Counted from the stretch's first letter, positions 6,348 through 14,306 are shown. The stretch: DNA of 64,000 nt from Ruminococcus sp. (GCA_021205185.1 JAJPYB010000006.1:1-64000); one strand, 5' to 3'. The notes: a model not told the origin generated them from the letters alone. Numbers and translations are program-made.

Positions 6348-7718
6348 TTATCCCATTTCTTCAAACGCCTGTCTGACGTTTGTTACGCCAACAATCTTAA
6401 TTGTAAATCTCGACTTGTCAACGCCCATCAGCGAGCTTCTCGGCACTATGCACTTTTCAAAGCCTAAACGCTCCGCTTCTTCAATTCGCTGAGAAATGTA
6501 CGATACGTTTCTGACCTCGCCGCCTAAACCTATTTCGCCAAAGGCTAAAAGCTTGTCCGAAACTATCTTATCGGTAATTGACGAATAAAGAGCCAAGGCG
6601 ATTGAAAGGTCGGCTGCCGGCTCGTCAAGTCTTAACCCTCCGACAACGCTTACATAGACGTCCAGGTTTGAAAAATGAAGTCCCAACCTCTTTTCAAGCA
6701 CAGCAATCAGAATTGAAAGTCTGTTGTAGTCAAAGCCGGTAGAGGTTCTTCTCGGAACTGCAAAGCTGCTTTTTGCAACCAGTGCCTGAACCTCAGCCAT
6801 TATCGGTCTGCTTCCTTCGATACAGCAAGCGGCACAGCAGCCTGAAACGTCGGTCGGTCTGCCTGAAAGCATCATCATTGACGGATTTTCAACCTCAGCT
6901 AATCCCCTGTCGGTCATCTCGAAAACGCCGATTTCTGTTGCCCTTCCGAAACGGTTTTTGTGGGCGTGAAGAAGTCTGTACGACATATTTCTCTGACCTT
7001 CAAAGTACAAAACCGTATCTACTATATGCTCCATAACTTTAGGTCCTGCTATCGCTCCGTCCTTGTTGACGTGTCCGACTATCAAAAACGGAATCTCCTC
7101 GCTCTTTGCCGTTCTCATAAACAGATTAGCGCACTCTCTGACCTGAGCTACGCTTCCCTGAGCGGAGGAAAGAGCAGAAATGCTCATTGTCTGAATAGAG
7201 TCGATTATTACAATATCAGGCTTTTCCTTTATTATAGCGTCAACCACCGCTTCTGCGTCTGTTGAAGTCAGAAGATAAAGATTTTCCGTAAACACCCGAA
7301 GCCGCTCGGCTCTGAGCTTTATCTGCCTTGCAGACTCCTCGCCTGAAACGTAAAGAACCGTTTTGTCCTTACCGAAGTATTCGCAAATCTGAAGCAGCAG
7401 AGTAGACTTTCCTATTCCCGGCTCTCCGCCAAGAAGCACCAGCGAGCCTTTTACTAAACCGCCGCCTAAAACTCTGTCAAACTCACCCAGTCCCGTTTTG
7501 TATCTGACGTCGTTTGTCTTTGTGTCAACCGACGAAAGCGAGCTTATCATTCCTGTGATATCGGTGACTGCCTTTGATTTTGTCGAATGCCGTTCGCTTG
7601 CTAACGATATTCCCTCCTCAAGCGTGTTCCACTCGCCGCAGGATGGACATCTTCCGTTCCACTTTGCGCTTTCATAGCCGCATTGCGAGCATATATAAAC
7701 CTTTGAAGCCTTCGCCAT
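6348..7718 (-). CDS. radA: DNA repair protein RadA (branch-migration helicase)
   Basis: A 456-residue RadA/Sms protein, full length. A four-Cys zinc finger (CSQC...CPSC) at the N-terminus is followed by Walker A GGEPGIGKSTLL, the RadA-specific KNRFG motif in the central ATPase, and a C-terminal Lon-like domain containing GGLRLDEPAADLSIALAL. It helps RecA-mediated recombination by driving branch migration. The ATG at 7718 was chosen because AAAAAGGAGTG lies directly upstream; a longer frame would overlap the previous gene. It follows the amidase gene by 16 bp and is probably co-transcribed with it. Confidence 0.96.
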   Translation of the reverse strand: MAKASKVYICSQCGYESAKWNGRCPSCGEWNTLEEGISLASERHSTKSKAVTDITGMISSLSSVDTKTNDVRYKTGLGEFDRVLGGGLVKGSLVLLGGEPGIGKSTLLLQICEYFGKDKTVLYVSGEESARQIKLRAERLRVFTENLYLLTSTDAEAVVDAIIKEKPDIVIIDSIQTMSISALSSAQGSVAQVRECANLFMRTAKSEEIPFLIVGHVNKDGAIAGPKVMEHIVDTVLYFEGQRNMSYRLLHAHKNRFGRATEIGVFEMTDRGLAEVENPSMMMLSGRPTDVSGCCAACCIEGSRPIMAEVQALVAKSSFAVPRRTSTGFDYNRLSILIAVLEKRLGLHFSNLDVYVSVVGGLRLDEPAADLSIALALYSSITDKIVSDKLLAFGEIGLGGEVRNVSYISQRIEEAERLGFEKCIVPRSSLMGVDKSRFTIKIVGVTNVRQAFEEMG

Positions 7719-7734
7719 TTTCTCACTCCTTTTT

Positions 7735-8472
7735 TTAATTCTCCCCGACAAATTTATTTACTCCCAAAAATATAGCCAACGCCATTTGCTTTTGATAGGT
7801 CGTATCGCTTAAACGCTCAACCTCTGCAGGATTTGACATAAATCCGCACTCAACCATTACTGCAGGGTTTTGCGTTGACAGGACGTACATATCAGAGGTG
7901 TTTTTTATCTCCCTGTCGTTTTCCGATTGAAATTCTATATTTGAGATTACGCTTGTTTGAATTTCCGACGCTAACACTTCGCTCAGCTCGTTTGTGCTGC
8001 TGAAAAACATCTGAGAGCCCCAGTACTGCTCGTCGGTAAACTGATTCTGGTGAATTGACAGGCAGACAGCGTTATCGCTTGAATTAAAAAACTCCAGTCT
8101 GTGCTTCATATCCGACTGCTTCATATTGAAGATTCCTTCAATGTCGCTGTCGTTGAGTGCTGTATCGTCCAGACGTGAAGCTCTTGTCTTGTAGCCGAAC
8201 ACCGAGCATAAATAGTAAACGCTTTTTGTGATTGATAAATTTATTTCCTTTTCAACCTCGCCGTTTACGCCAACACAACCGCCGTCAAAGCCGCCGTGTC
8301 CGGCGTCAAGCAATATCTCAGGCAGTATGCTTTGAGAAGCTGACACCGCTAAGGAATTGTCCTCTGTGACAATCGCATTTATATTTTTCGTAACATAGTA
8401 GCATATAATAAAAACGCTCATTACAACAAGCGTCAGTCCCGCTTCGGCAATTTTTTTAATACTCGACCTCAT
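7735..8472 (-). CDS. cwlD: N-acetylmuramoyl-L-alanine amidase, CwlD-like
   Basis: A 245-residue Amidase_3 protein with one N-terminal membrane segment (about residues 11-27), so anchored outside the membrane. Zinc and catalytic residues are visible: DAGHGG (H59), a Glu in the following GEVEKE, SIHQN (His about 141), and VECGF (Glu about 213). It removes the peptide stem from muramic acid. In spore formers CwlD of this length and topology prepares muramic-delta-lactam in cortex. Whether this organism sporulates is not shown here. Upstream partner of radA. Confidence 0.85.
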   Translation of the reverse strand: MRSSIKKIAEAGLTLVVMSVFIICYYVTKNINAIVTEDNSLAVSASQSILPEILLDAGHGGFDGGCVGVNGEVEKEINLSITKSVYYLCSVFGYKTRASRLDDTALNDSDIEGIFNMKQSDMKHRLEFFNSSDNAVCLSIHQNQFTDEQYWGSQMFFSSTNELSEVLASEIQTSVISNIEFQSENDREIKNTSDMYVLSTQNPAVMVECGFMSNPAEVERLSDTTYQKQMALAIFLGVNKFVGEN

Positions 8473-8560
8473 AAAGCCTTCCCCTTTTGATAAGTTTAAA
8501 GCGTTTGTCTACCGCCCTTAAAAGCTTATGAGGATAAAAATATTTTAAGACCTGTCCGCC

Positions 8561-9142
8561 TTATTTTTTGCGCTTGTAAACGAACTTTGACTTCAGGTCC
8601 TCGTTGTTGTAGCCCATTTTAAAGAAGTAGTAGCAGACTAAAATCATATAAAATGGCAGAATGAGCACAATTATTATCGACAGCCACGGAATATCTGCGG
8701 CTACCGCCGACGCTGCCGTAGCATTCGCATCGGGCGCATTAAAGCTCAGGCTAAACAGATTAAATATCGGCGTAAAGAAGGTGTTTGTCAGGTAGTACAC
8801 CGCAACCGTATTTCCAAGCACGCCTAGCTTTCCTAAAATCAGGAAAATGATTGAAATATAGCTCGGTATTACGCTTACAAGTCCAATGTTAAAGCCGAAG
8901 TTTTCACACTCATCAAGTCCGTGAAACTTCACCTGGTTTTTTATTTTTCCGCCCTCCTTCATACTATAGTCGGCAAACAGCATTCCTACAATCAATACGT
9001 TGGCAATGCCGAAAACGATATTGTTCGCAAGCCAATGCGTTCTATAAAAAACCATCCAGAACAGCAATAATACAAGGCACATAAAATCTGCCGTTAAAAC
9101 CTTTAGCAAAACCTTTGCGGCACTTTTTCTCTTAAAACTCAT
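8561..9142 (-). CDS. Uncharacterised multi-pass membrane protein
   Basis: A 193-residue protein with about five hydrophobic segments (roughly residues 18-33, 41-57, 85-105, 112-135 and 150-170), a basic N-terminus and a KSKFVYKRKK C-terminus that should be cytoplasmic. The segment GLDECENFGFNIGLVSVIPSY lies before the third helix. No family recognised. The start has GAGGAAT at proper spacing. It stands alone, 88 bp upstream of the amidase gene, which may be co-transcribed. Confidence 0.7.
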   Translation of the reverse strand: MSFKRKSAAKVLLKVLTADFMCLVLLLFWMVFYRTHWLANNIVFGIANVLIVGMLFADYSMKEGGKIKNQVKFHGLDECENFGFNIGLVSVIPSYISIIFLILGKLGVLGNTVAVYYLTNTFFTPIFNLFSLSFNAPDANATAASAVAADIPWLSIIIVLILPFYMILVCYYFFKMGYNNEDLKSKFVYKRKK

Positions 9143-9187
9143 TTTTCTATTCCTCCGAAAAATCGCTATACACGCATTCTGTCAAAA

Positions 9188-9436
9188 CTAATTATACACG
9201 ATTTTTAATATAATTACAACAAATTTCACGCATTTTTTCAATTGTACTGCTGCGGCTTCGTTAAGCTTGCTGTCTATATAGTGATTGTAATAATTTTCAC
9301 CATCCACTACTTTTTCAATGCTCATTTTGAAAATTTACAAAAAACTTCCAGCTAAAAGCAGGGCTTCTTGCAAATCTTTTATTTCATATAACGCTTCTCT
9401 TTCGGGAAAAGTAGTAACAAAGAAATCAGGACTACT
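9188..9436 (-). pseudogene. Possible decayed coding remnant with one in-frame stop
   Basis: In the 322-bp gap 9143-9464 one minus-strand frame reads FFVTTFPEREALYEIKDLQEA...SFL, then a TAA at 9337-9335, then in the same frame IFKMSIEKVVDGENYYNHYI and on to a TAG at 9188. The residue mix is protein-like, but there is no ribosome site and no recognised family. It may be a dead gene or chance. Nothing else is visible in this gap except the RBS of the next gene. Confidence 0.25.
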
Positions 9437-9464
9437 TTACGCTAAACCTGAAAGGAGGAGAAAA

Positions 9465-9680
9465 ATGAGCAAGGAACAAAACAAGCGACGCTTTCCAAGA
9501 CATACAAGAGAGGTTCACTTTGACGGTGATGTAAAAATCTACGACCCAAAAAATATCATTCCCGCCTTTGAAACCTATATCATAACCGACAACCACACAG
9601 ACGAAAACGGTAGAGTTTACAACAACGATGATGAAAATATAAAGCTTTCAAAGCATTGGGTTGACGAAAATCACAAATAG
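9465..9680 (+). CDS. Small uncharacterised protein, 71 residues
   Basis: The ATG at 9465 has AAAGGAGG at 9451-9458, so the start is well supported; an upstream ATG in the same frame has no such site. The product is hydrophilic with a basic N-terminus (KEQNKRRFPRHTREV) and acidic middle and end (TDNHTDENGRVYNNDDEN, then HWVDENHK). No signal peptide, membrane segment or Cys. No function recognised. Codon use resembles its neighbours. It lies 39 bp upstream of the SDR gene in the same direction. Confidence 0.65.
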   Translation: MSKEQNKRRFPRHTREVHFDGDVKIYDPKNIIPAFETYIITDNHTDENGRVYNNDDENIKLSKHWVDENHK

Positions 9681-9719
9681 AGGTAGAATGGTTGTATACT
9701 TTAAAAAAGAGGTACAGCT

Positions 9720-10439
9720 ATGAAAACTGCTATTATTACGGGCGCTTCACGGGGAATTGGCAGACAAACTGCCATTGAATTTTCAAAAGCAGGATATAGA
9801 GTTGTTATAAATTACAATCGCTCCGAGAATGACGCTTTATCTCTGAAGGCTGAGCTTCCACACTCGCATATTTTTAAAGCTGATATGAAAGACAACGCTC
9901 AGATAAAGGCTATGTTTGATTATGTCAAGTCACGCTTTGGCGGCGTGGACGTTCTTGTAAACAATGCCGGAATTTCTCACATCGGCGTTTTTCAGCTGAT
10001 GAGCGAGGAGGAAATTGAAGCTTTGATAAAAACAAACCTCACAGCAGCTATCCTTTGCAGCAAGTATGCCACCGAGCAAATGGTACCCAAAAAAAGCGGC
10101 TGCATCATAAACATTTCATCAATGTGGGGCGAGATCGGAGCCTCCTGCGAGGTAGTATATTCGGCTTCAAAGGCAGGACTTATAGGACTCACAAAAGCGC
10201 TTGCCAAAGAGGTCGGGCAAAGCGGAATCAGAGTAAACTCAATTTCGCCAGGAGTTATTGATACTGATATGAACTTGTCTCTTGACAGCCGGACGCTCGA
10301 GGAGCTTAAAGCGGACATTCCGCTTCGCAGAATTGGCACGCCGCAGGAAATTGCAAAAGTTGCGCTGTTTTTAGCTTCCCCCGATGCTTCGTATTTAAAT
10401 GGAATAAATATTGGCGCAAACGGCGGTCTGGTAATATAG
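9720..10439 (+). CDS. SDR-family reductase, possible EF-P 5-aminopentanone reductase (YmfI-like)
   Basis: A 239-residue classical short-chain dehydrogenase. The nucleotide motif TGASRGIG is at residues 8-15, NNAG at about 81-84, and the catalytic Ser with YSASK follows (INISSMWG, then YSASKAGLIGL). NADP is the likely cofactor. The SSMWGEIGAS context and ISPGVIDTDMN resemble Firmicute reductases that finish the 5-aminopentanol modification of elongation factor P, and also FabG. I favour the former weakly. A hairpin follows the stop. The GAGGT ribosome site is adequate. Confidence 0.75.
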   Translation: MKTAIITGASRGIGRQTAIEFSKAGYRVVINYNRSENDALSLKAELPHSHIFKADMKDNAQIKAMFDYVKSRFGGVDVLVNNAGISHIGVFQLMSEEEIEALIKTNLTAAILCSKYATEQMVPKKSGCIINISSMWGEIGASCEVVYSASKAGLIGLTKALAKEVGQSGIRVNSISPGVIDTDMNLSLDSRTLEELKADIPLRRIGTPQEIAKVALFLASPDASYLNGINIGANGGLVI

Positions 10440-10455
10440 TAAAAAACAAACGCAA

Positions 10456-10490
10456 AAGTCCCCCTTGTCAGCTCCTGACAAAGGGGACTT
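10456..10490. terminator. Hairpin copy 1 beside the dinJ-yoeB cassette
   Basis: The stem pairs CCCCTTGTCAG with CTGACAAAGGGG around CTC. On the minus strand it is followed by TTTTGCGTTTGTTTTTT, so it works as the terminator of yoeB; it may also stop the SDR gene. About 30 nt of its sequence recur unchanged at 11116-11148 on the other side of the cassette. Confidence 0.75.
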
Positions 10491-10493
10491 AAT

Positions 10494-10757
10494 TTACTTA
10501 TCCCTATAGTGCGAACCGCATTGAGCAATCTCAATCCTACCGTCCTTAATTCGGTAAACTATACGGTTGCACTCATCAATTCGCCTGCTCCAGAATCCAC
10601 TCAGATTTCCCTTTAGCGGTTCAGGCTTTCCTATTCCAACGTATCCGTTGCGGTCAATGTCCTTTAAAAGCAGCAAAATACGCTTAAAAGTCTTTTTATC
10701 CTGCCTGGTCCAATATTCAAAATCCTCCCACGCTTCGTCATGCCAGACCTTAATCAT
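10494..10757 (-). CDS. yoeB: YoeB-family toxin (second module)
   Basis: An 87-residue Txe/YoeB toxin: VWHDEAWEDFEYW at the N-terminus, LLLLKDIDRNGYVGIGKPEPL, then LSGFWSRRIDECNRIVY and the C-terminal QCGSHYRDK with the catalytic His-Tyr. The ATG at 10757 overlaps the antitoxin stop by 8 nt, the usual coupling. It belongs to a different sub-branch from the YoeB at 1304, having WSRRIDE in place of YSRRINI. An intact, complete module with the DinJ-type gene. Confidence 0.92.
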   Translation of the reverse strand: MIKVWHDEAWEDFEYWTRQDKKTFKRILLLLKDIDRNGYVGIGKPEPLKGNLSGFWSRRIDECNRIVYRIKDGRIEIAQCGSHYRDK

Positions 10758-10998
10758 AATCCACCTCGTGGATTTTACCCTTTCCTGCATTTAAGTCATT
10801 AACGGCTCTTTGCAAACGCTTCATATTTTCTTCAGAATAAAACGGGTCGGCGGAAACATCAAAAGGAATGCGCCTTTCCCGACTTAGCTTTTTAAGATAT
10901 ATGTTTATTGCTGTTGACATAGAAATTCCAATATCATCGCAGACGCTTTCAGCCAGTCGTTTTGTTTCATCGTCAACTCTGACGCTTATCTGTGCCAT
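10750..10998 (-). CDS. dinJ: RelB/DinJ-family antitoxin (second module)
   Basis: An 82-residue antitoxin. ISVRVDDETKRLAESVCDDI and GISMSTAINIYL form the ribbon-helix-helix, and SRERRIPFDV matches SREHRIPFEI of the protein at 944. The ATG at 10998 has GAAAGGAG upstream. The acidic C-terminus (KIHEVDYD) is the toxin-binding tail. It pairs here with YoeB. The close similarity to the protein at 944, which lacks a partner, suggests the two modules share ancestry. Confidence 0.9.
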   Translation of the reverse strand: MAQISVRVDDETKRLAESVCDDIGISMSTAINIYLKKLSRERRIPFDVSADPFYSEENMKRLQRAVNDLNAGKGKIHEVDYD

Positions 10999-11047
10999 AT
11001 TATCAGCTCCTTTCTGTTTCAATGAAATGCTCTGTTTGCTATTATTT

Positions 11048-11076
11048 ATTATATTACACTATACAGCGTTTGTCAA
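11048..11076 (-). promoter_or_regulatory. Consensus promoter of dinJ-yoeB
   Basis: On the minus strand TTGACA (11076-11071) and TATAAT (11053-11048) are 17 nt apart, a perfect consensus promoter. The motif ATGCTTGACAA around the -35 also occurs at the dinJ promoter near 1.25 kb. TTGTCA/TGACAA elements nearby may be operator half-sites. Confidence 0.8.
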
Positions 11077-11114
11077 GCATTTGTCATACATTTGCTTAAA
11101 ATTTCCAAAAACAT

Positions 11115-11148
11115 ATCCCCTTGTCAGCTCCTGACAAAGGGGACTTAA
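11115..11148. terminator. Hairpin copy 2 beside the dinJ-yoeB cassette
   Basis: Same stem-loop as at 10456-10490: CCCCTTGTCAG, CTC loop, CTGACAAAGGGG, with the identical ACTTAA extension. On the minus strand it is followed by ATATGTTTTTGG, making it the terminator of the LytTR gene that stops at 11158. The two copies are in the same orientation and bracket the toxin-antitoxin cassette. Confidence 0.75.
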
Positions 11149-11157
11149 ATCTATTCA

Positions 11158-11898
11158 TTATTCTATCGGGATTACAAGCGAGTCGTCCAGATAATCTGTA
11201 AAGCTATCAAAAATCTCCTTCTGATATGCCCGACTTATTGGAATGCTCTCCTCGTTATCCATAACAAATTTTACTCTGGTGTACTTTGAAACGTGATAAA
11301 AATTCACGGCGTAGCTTTTATGGCAGCGAATAATTTTCTTGTCCTTTACCTTTTCAAGCAGCTCGTCAAACGGCTCATAAGTGCGTATATCGCCCATCAG
11401 CGTGTGAAGAACGGTTACTCTCTTGTCACGTTCAAAGCTTACAATATCTTTAATCGGTATGAGGTTTATTCCCTTACTTCTGATAGCAAGTAAATCACGG
11501 CGTTCGCTCTCTAAGCATTCAAAAGCCTTGTCAAGCGCCTTGAAAACATTCTCAGAAAAGTCTTTATTTTTAAGCACCAGATATGCGTGGTTGGTTTCGT
11601 AAACATCCGTTGCATATTTTGAATATGCTGTGACGTAAATAATTTTACAATCAGGCAACAGCTCGTTAATTTCCTTTACGGCTTCAATTCCATTTACGCC
11701 TACGCCGTCTGAAAATTCAACGTCCATAAAAATAATATCGAAATTTCCAGAGAACTCTTCGCAATCATGTAAAATCTCCGATGCGCTTTCATAACAAGCC
11801 ACATCGACCGACATTTTCGTGCTCGCCCAGGTGACGCACAGACGTTTAAGCTCTTCCCGCTGAGTCTTGACGTCGTCGCAAATGCCTACTTTTATCAT
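11158..11898 (-). CDS. LytTR-family response regulator (orphan)
   Basis: A 246-residue response regulator. The receiver domain (1-120) has the acidic pair D8-D9 (ICDD), phospho-acceptor Asp at about 59 (IIFMDV), Thr in VTAYS and the late Lys (LVLKNKD). The C-terminal half (about 140-240) is a LytTR DNA-binding domain (IVSFERDKRVTVLHT, then IRCHKSYAVN and IPISRAYQ). Such AgrA/LytR proteins control cell-surface or peptide genes. No histidine kinase gene is adjacent. The ATG at 11898 has GGAG 9 nt upstream. A run of nine G lies in its promoter region. Confidence 0.92.
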   Translation of the reverse strand: MIKVGICDDVKTQREELKRLCVTWASTKMSVDVACYESASEILHDCEEFSGNFDIIFMDVEFSDGVGVNGIEAVKEINELLPDCKIIYVTAYSKYATDVYETNHAYLVLKNKDFSENVFKALDKAFECLESERRDLLAIRSKGINLIPIKDIVSFERDKRVTVLHTLMGDIRTYEPFDELLEKVKDKKIIRCHKSYAVNFYHVSKYTRVKFVMDNEESIPISRAYQKEIFDSFTDYLDDSLVIPIE

Positions 11899-11932
11899 CT
11901 TACAACACTCCAAAATCTATATAATATGGTCA

Positions 11933-11941
11933 CCCCCCCCC
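11933..11941. repeat. Nine-base homopolymer (C9, G9 on the coding strand) in the LytTR promoter region
   Basis: Nine C in a row on the plus strand, 35-43 nt upstream of the LytTR start codon. On the minus strand it precedes GTGACCA and TATTAT, so it would fall between the -35 and -10 of a promoter whose -10 is TATTAT (11925-11920). Such tracts change length by slippage and can switch promoter strength. Confidence 0.7.
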
Positions 11942-12173
11942 GAAAATCGATGGGTTGCGGCTTTTTTCAAAATCAAGTCTGTATTTTTGTGAATTCTGGG
12001 AAAATTCTTTAAAATTTACGTGCTTAATTACCTTAATTATACTACCGAACATTTGTCTTTTCAAGTAAAATGTCAAAATTAGCGATAAAATTGTAATATT
12101 GGGTATTTGTTGTTTTGTAAAGTTGTTTTAACAAAATTAGTATGTTCCCTTGATAAAATTTCAGCCGAAGCCA

Positions 12174-12206
12174 TAATAAAAAAGAGACCTCAATAGAAGT
12201 CTCTGA
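12174..12206 (-). terminator. Terminator in the region after the DMT transporter
   Basis: Stem AGAGAC/GTCTCT with a 10-nt loop, followed on the minus strand by TTTTTTTATT. It ends leftward transcripts from the DMT gene, or a separate short RNA, about 125 nt after the stop. The rest of the 11899-12329 gap holds the LytTR promoter, the hairpin at 12215 and AT-rich sequence without other signals I recognise. Confidence 0.65.
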
Positions 12207-12214
12207 ACTAAGCT

Positions 12215-12249
12215 GTTTTCTCACCTCGCCAGCGGCGGGGTGAGAAAAC
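12215..12249. repeat. Long hairpin, 16-bp stem
   Basis: GTTTTCTCACC then CGCC pairs with GGCG then GGTGAGAAAAC around AGC, with one wobble. It lies 8 nt from the terminator stem at 12206, giving a two-hairpin structure. It could be the 3' UTR of the DMT gene, a small RNA or a remnant of an inserted palindromic element. Confidence 0.6.
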
Positions 12250-12329
12250 GCTATAATCTCACTACTCGTAAAATAAGAAAGCTCTAAAAAATCTCTTGAA
12301 AATTCAGATACCCTGGCGTTAAGCTTTTA

Positions 12330-13211
12330 TCAGCTATTTTCTTTGTGCCTTTTGTTGTTGTACCAAAACATAACTATCGCCACACCGATTATGATAACAT
12401 AGCCTAAAACGCTGAACCCGTCGGGAACTTGTCCGAACAGTATAAAGCCTAGAAGCGCCGCAAAGATAATCTGGGAATAATCGTATACTGAAATCTCCCT
12501 CGCTGGTGCGTAATAATATGCGGCTGTGATTGAAAACTGTCCTCCTGCCGCTGCAAGTCCGGCGCCTAAAAGAGTTAAAAGCTGAACCCACGTCATCGGC
12601 TCAAAGCCAATTATCAGAAACGGCAGGGTTACAAGGCAGGAAAAACCTGAAAAGAAAAAGACTACAAACGGCCCTTTAACCCCTTGGGTTCCGAGCTTTC
12701 GCACCATAGTGTATGCCGCTCCGGCAGCTATTCCTCCGAGAAGTCCCAAAACCGACGGCAAAAGATCCATATTTGAGAGCGTTGGTTTTATGATAAAAAG
12801 GCTTCCTACAAAAGCGACAACAACAGCCGTCGTCTGAAAAGCCGTCAAGCGTTCCTTCAGAAAGATAAACGAGAACAAAATTGTAAAAAACGGCGACATC
12901 TTATTTAGCATCGAAGCGTCGCTCAGCACCAGATGGTCGACAGCGTAAAAATTACAAAGAATGCCGAGCGTTCCGAAAATTGAACGCAAAAGAAGAAATG
13001 GAACGCTTTCCTTAGAAAGAGTAATCTTCTCCTTCGAGCGTAAAAGAATGATAAGTGCGAAGAAAAAGGCTACAAGATTTCTAAAGAAGCTTTTTTGAAT
13101 GCTCGGCAGATCGCCAGCCAAACGCACAAACGCATTCATAAACGCAAAGCAAAAGGCAGACAATATTATGCAAATTACGCCCTTATATTTTTGATTTATA
13201 CTAACACTCAA
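12330..13211 (-). CDS. DMT-superfamily (EamA) permease
   Basis: A 293-residue membrane protein with ten predicted helices in two EamA halves (about residues 12-138 and 155-283). The internal repeat shows NKMSPFFTILFSFIFLKERLT in the first half and DYSQIIFAALLGFILFGQVP in the second. It probably exports or imports a small metabolite or amino acid by exchange; no substrate can be assigned. The start codon is TTG at 13211 with GGAGATG upstream, since the next ATG would cut the first helix. Single gene with a structured 3' region. Confidence 0.85.
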   Translation of the reverse strand: MSVSINQKYKGVICIILSAFCFAFMNAFVRLAGDLPSIQKSFFRNLVAFFFALIILLRSKEKITLSKESVPFLLLRSIFGTLGILCNFYAVDHLVLSDASMLNKMSPFFTILFSFIFLKERLTAFQTTAVVVAFVGSLFIIKPTLSNMDLLPSVLGLLGGIAAGAAYTMVRKLGTQGVKGPFVVFFFSGFSCLVTLPFLIIGFEPMTWVQLLTLLGAGLAAAGGQFSITAAYYYAPAREISVYDYSQIIFAALLGFILFGQVPDGFSVLGYVIIIGVAIVMFWYNNKRHKENS

Positions 13212-13274
13212 AGACTACATCTCCAGCAAACAACAAGCGGACGCAAAGTTTACGCCCGCATTTGTTCTAAATTT

Positions 13275-13715
13275 CTACTTCGTTCCTGTAGAGCCGAATC
13301 CTCCGACTCCGCGAACGGTATCTGACAGCTCGTCAGCCTGTTCAAAATCCACCTTCAGAAACGGCGTTACAACAAGCTGCGCTATTCTCTCTCCGTGAGA
13401 AATAGTTTGCGGCTCGTTTGAATGATTGTGAAGCGCAACCATTACCTCGCCCCGATAGTCGGCGTCAACAACTCCAACCTTATTAGCAGGAGCGAGTCCT
13501 CGCTTTGAAGCAAGACCGCTTCTTGCGTAAATCAGTCCTGCATAGCCCTCCGGAATTTCAACAGCGAGACCTGTATGAACAAGGACGGTAGCAGCAGGAG
13601 AAATTGTCAAATCCTCGTCCAAAACGGCATATAAATCGCTTCCTGCTGAATACTCGCTTCCCCTTGTAGGAATTGTTGCTCTTTCATCTAGTTTTTTTAT
13701 CTTTATCTTTAGCAT
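13275..13715 (-). CDS. dut: dUTP diphosphatase
   Basis: A 146-residue trimeric dUTPase, normal length. All five motifs are visible: SAGSDLYAV (1), ARSGLASKRGL (2), GVVDADYRGEV (3), GERIAQLVV (4) and RGVGGFGSTG (5, the C-terminal arm that closes on the nucleotide). It converts dUTP to dUMP, keeping uracil out of DNA and feeding dTMP synthesis. It lies 27 bp after nrdG, so dNTP production and clean-up are probably one transcript. Confidence 0.97.
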   Translation of the reverse strand: MLKIKIKKLDERATIPTRGSEYSAGSDLYAVLDEDLTISPAATVLVHTGLAVEIPEGYAGLIYARSGLASKRGLAPANKVGVVDADYRGEVMVALHNHSNEPQTISHGERIAQLVVTPFLKVDFEQADELSDTVRGVGGFGSTGTK

Positions 13716-13742
13716 ATTCTATCTCTTTTCAAAGTGGATTAG

Positions 13743-14279
13743 TTATCTTAGCTTGCTCTCGTCAATCAGCGTTACGCTGCCGCTTGAAAGCGTTTTTTTA
13801 ACGTCTATCAGGCGCTGGTTTTCGCTTCCTCTGAATTTGATGTTGAGGTTTTTAAGCGCTTCTTTAAATTCCCCGTCAACCAGAACGTCGATATATCCTA
13901 TCATTTCATCGGTATATTCGGTTCTTATCTTGCTGTCCTTATTCAGAATATCCTTATCAAGAGTATACCCGGAATAGCACCAGATTTTCTTTTCAGGGAA
14001 ACGCTTTTTGATTTTTCTCAAAAGAAGCGTCAGCGTCGGCTGATTCTGAGGTTCAAACGGCTCGCCGCCAAGAAGCGAAAAGCCTTCTATATAGTCGGGA
14101 ATAAGCAACTCTAGGATTCTGTTTTCAGCGCTGCTGTCAAACTCCTTGCCGTAGTTAAAATCCCACGTTTCAGGGTTAAAGCAGCCCTTGCAATGATGCG
14201 TACAGCCGCTTACAAACAGCGAAACTCTCACTCCCGGACCGTTTGCAACATCGCACTTTTTAATCGAACCGTAATTCAT
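13743..14279 (-). CDS. nrdG: Anaerobic ribonucleotide reductase activating enzyme
   Basis: A 178-residue radical-SAM activase. The cluster motif CTHHCKGC is at about residues 31-38, LLGGEPF follows (GGE contacts SAM), and KIWCYSGY lies later. It makes the glycyl radical on NrdD using SAM and a [4Fe-4S] cluster. The gene follows nrdD by 27 bp with an AAAGGAAT ribosome site. Complete and typical. Confidence 0.95.
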   Translation of the reverse strand: MNYGSIKKCDVANGPGVRVSLFVSGCTHHCKGCFNPETWDFNYGKEFDSSAENRILELLIPDYIEGFSLLGGEPFEPQNQPTLTLLLRKIKKRFPEKKIWCYSGYTLDKDILNKDSKIRTEYTDEMIGYIDVLVDGEFKEALKNLNIKFRGSENQRLIDVKKTLSSGSVTLIDESKLR

Positions 14280-14306
14280 TAAATAATTCCTTTCAGATCA
14301 AGCGGT

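Noticed and set aside
9318-9464. N-terminal extension of the small protein at 9465
   Set aside because: The internal ATG has a near-perfect ribosome site; the extension has none and overlaps the possible minus-strand remnant.
12042-12224. 60-codon minus-strand frame
   Set aside because: It overlaps the terminator and hairpin region, lacks a ribosome site and has low-complexity AT-rich codons.
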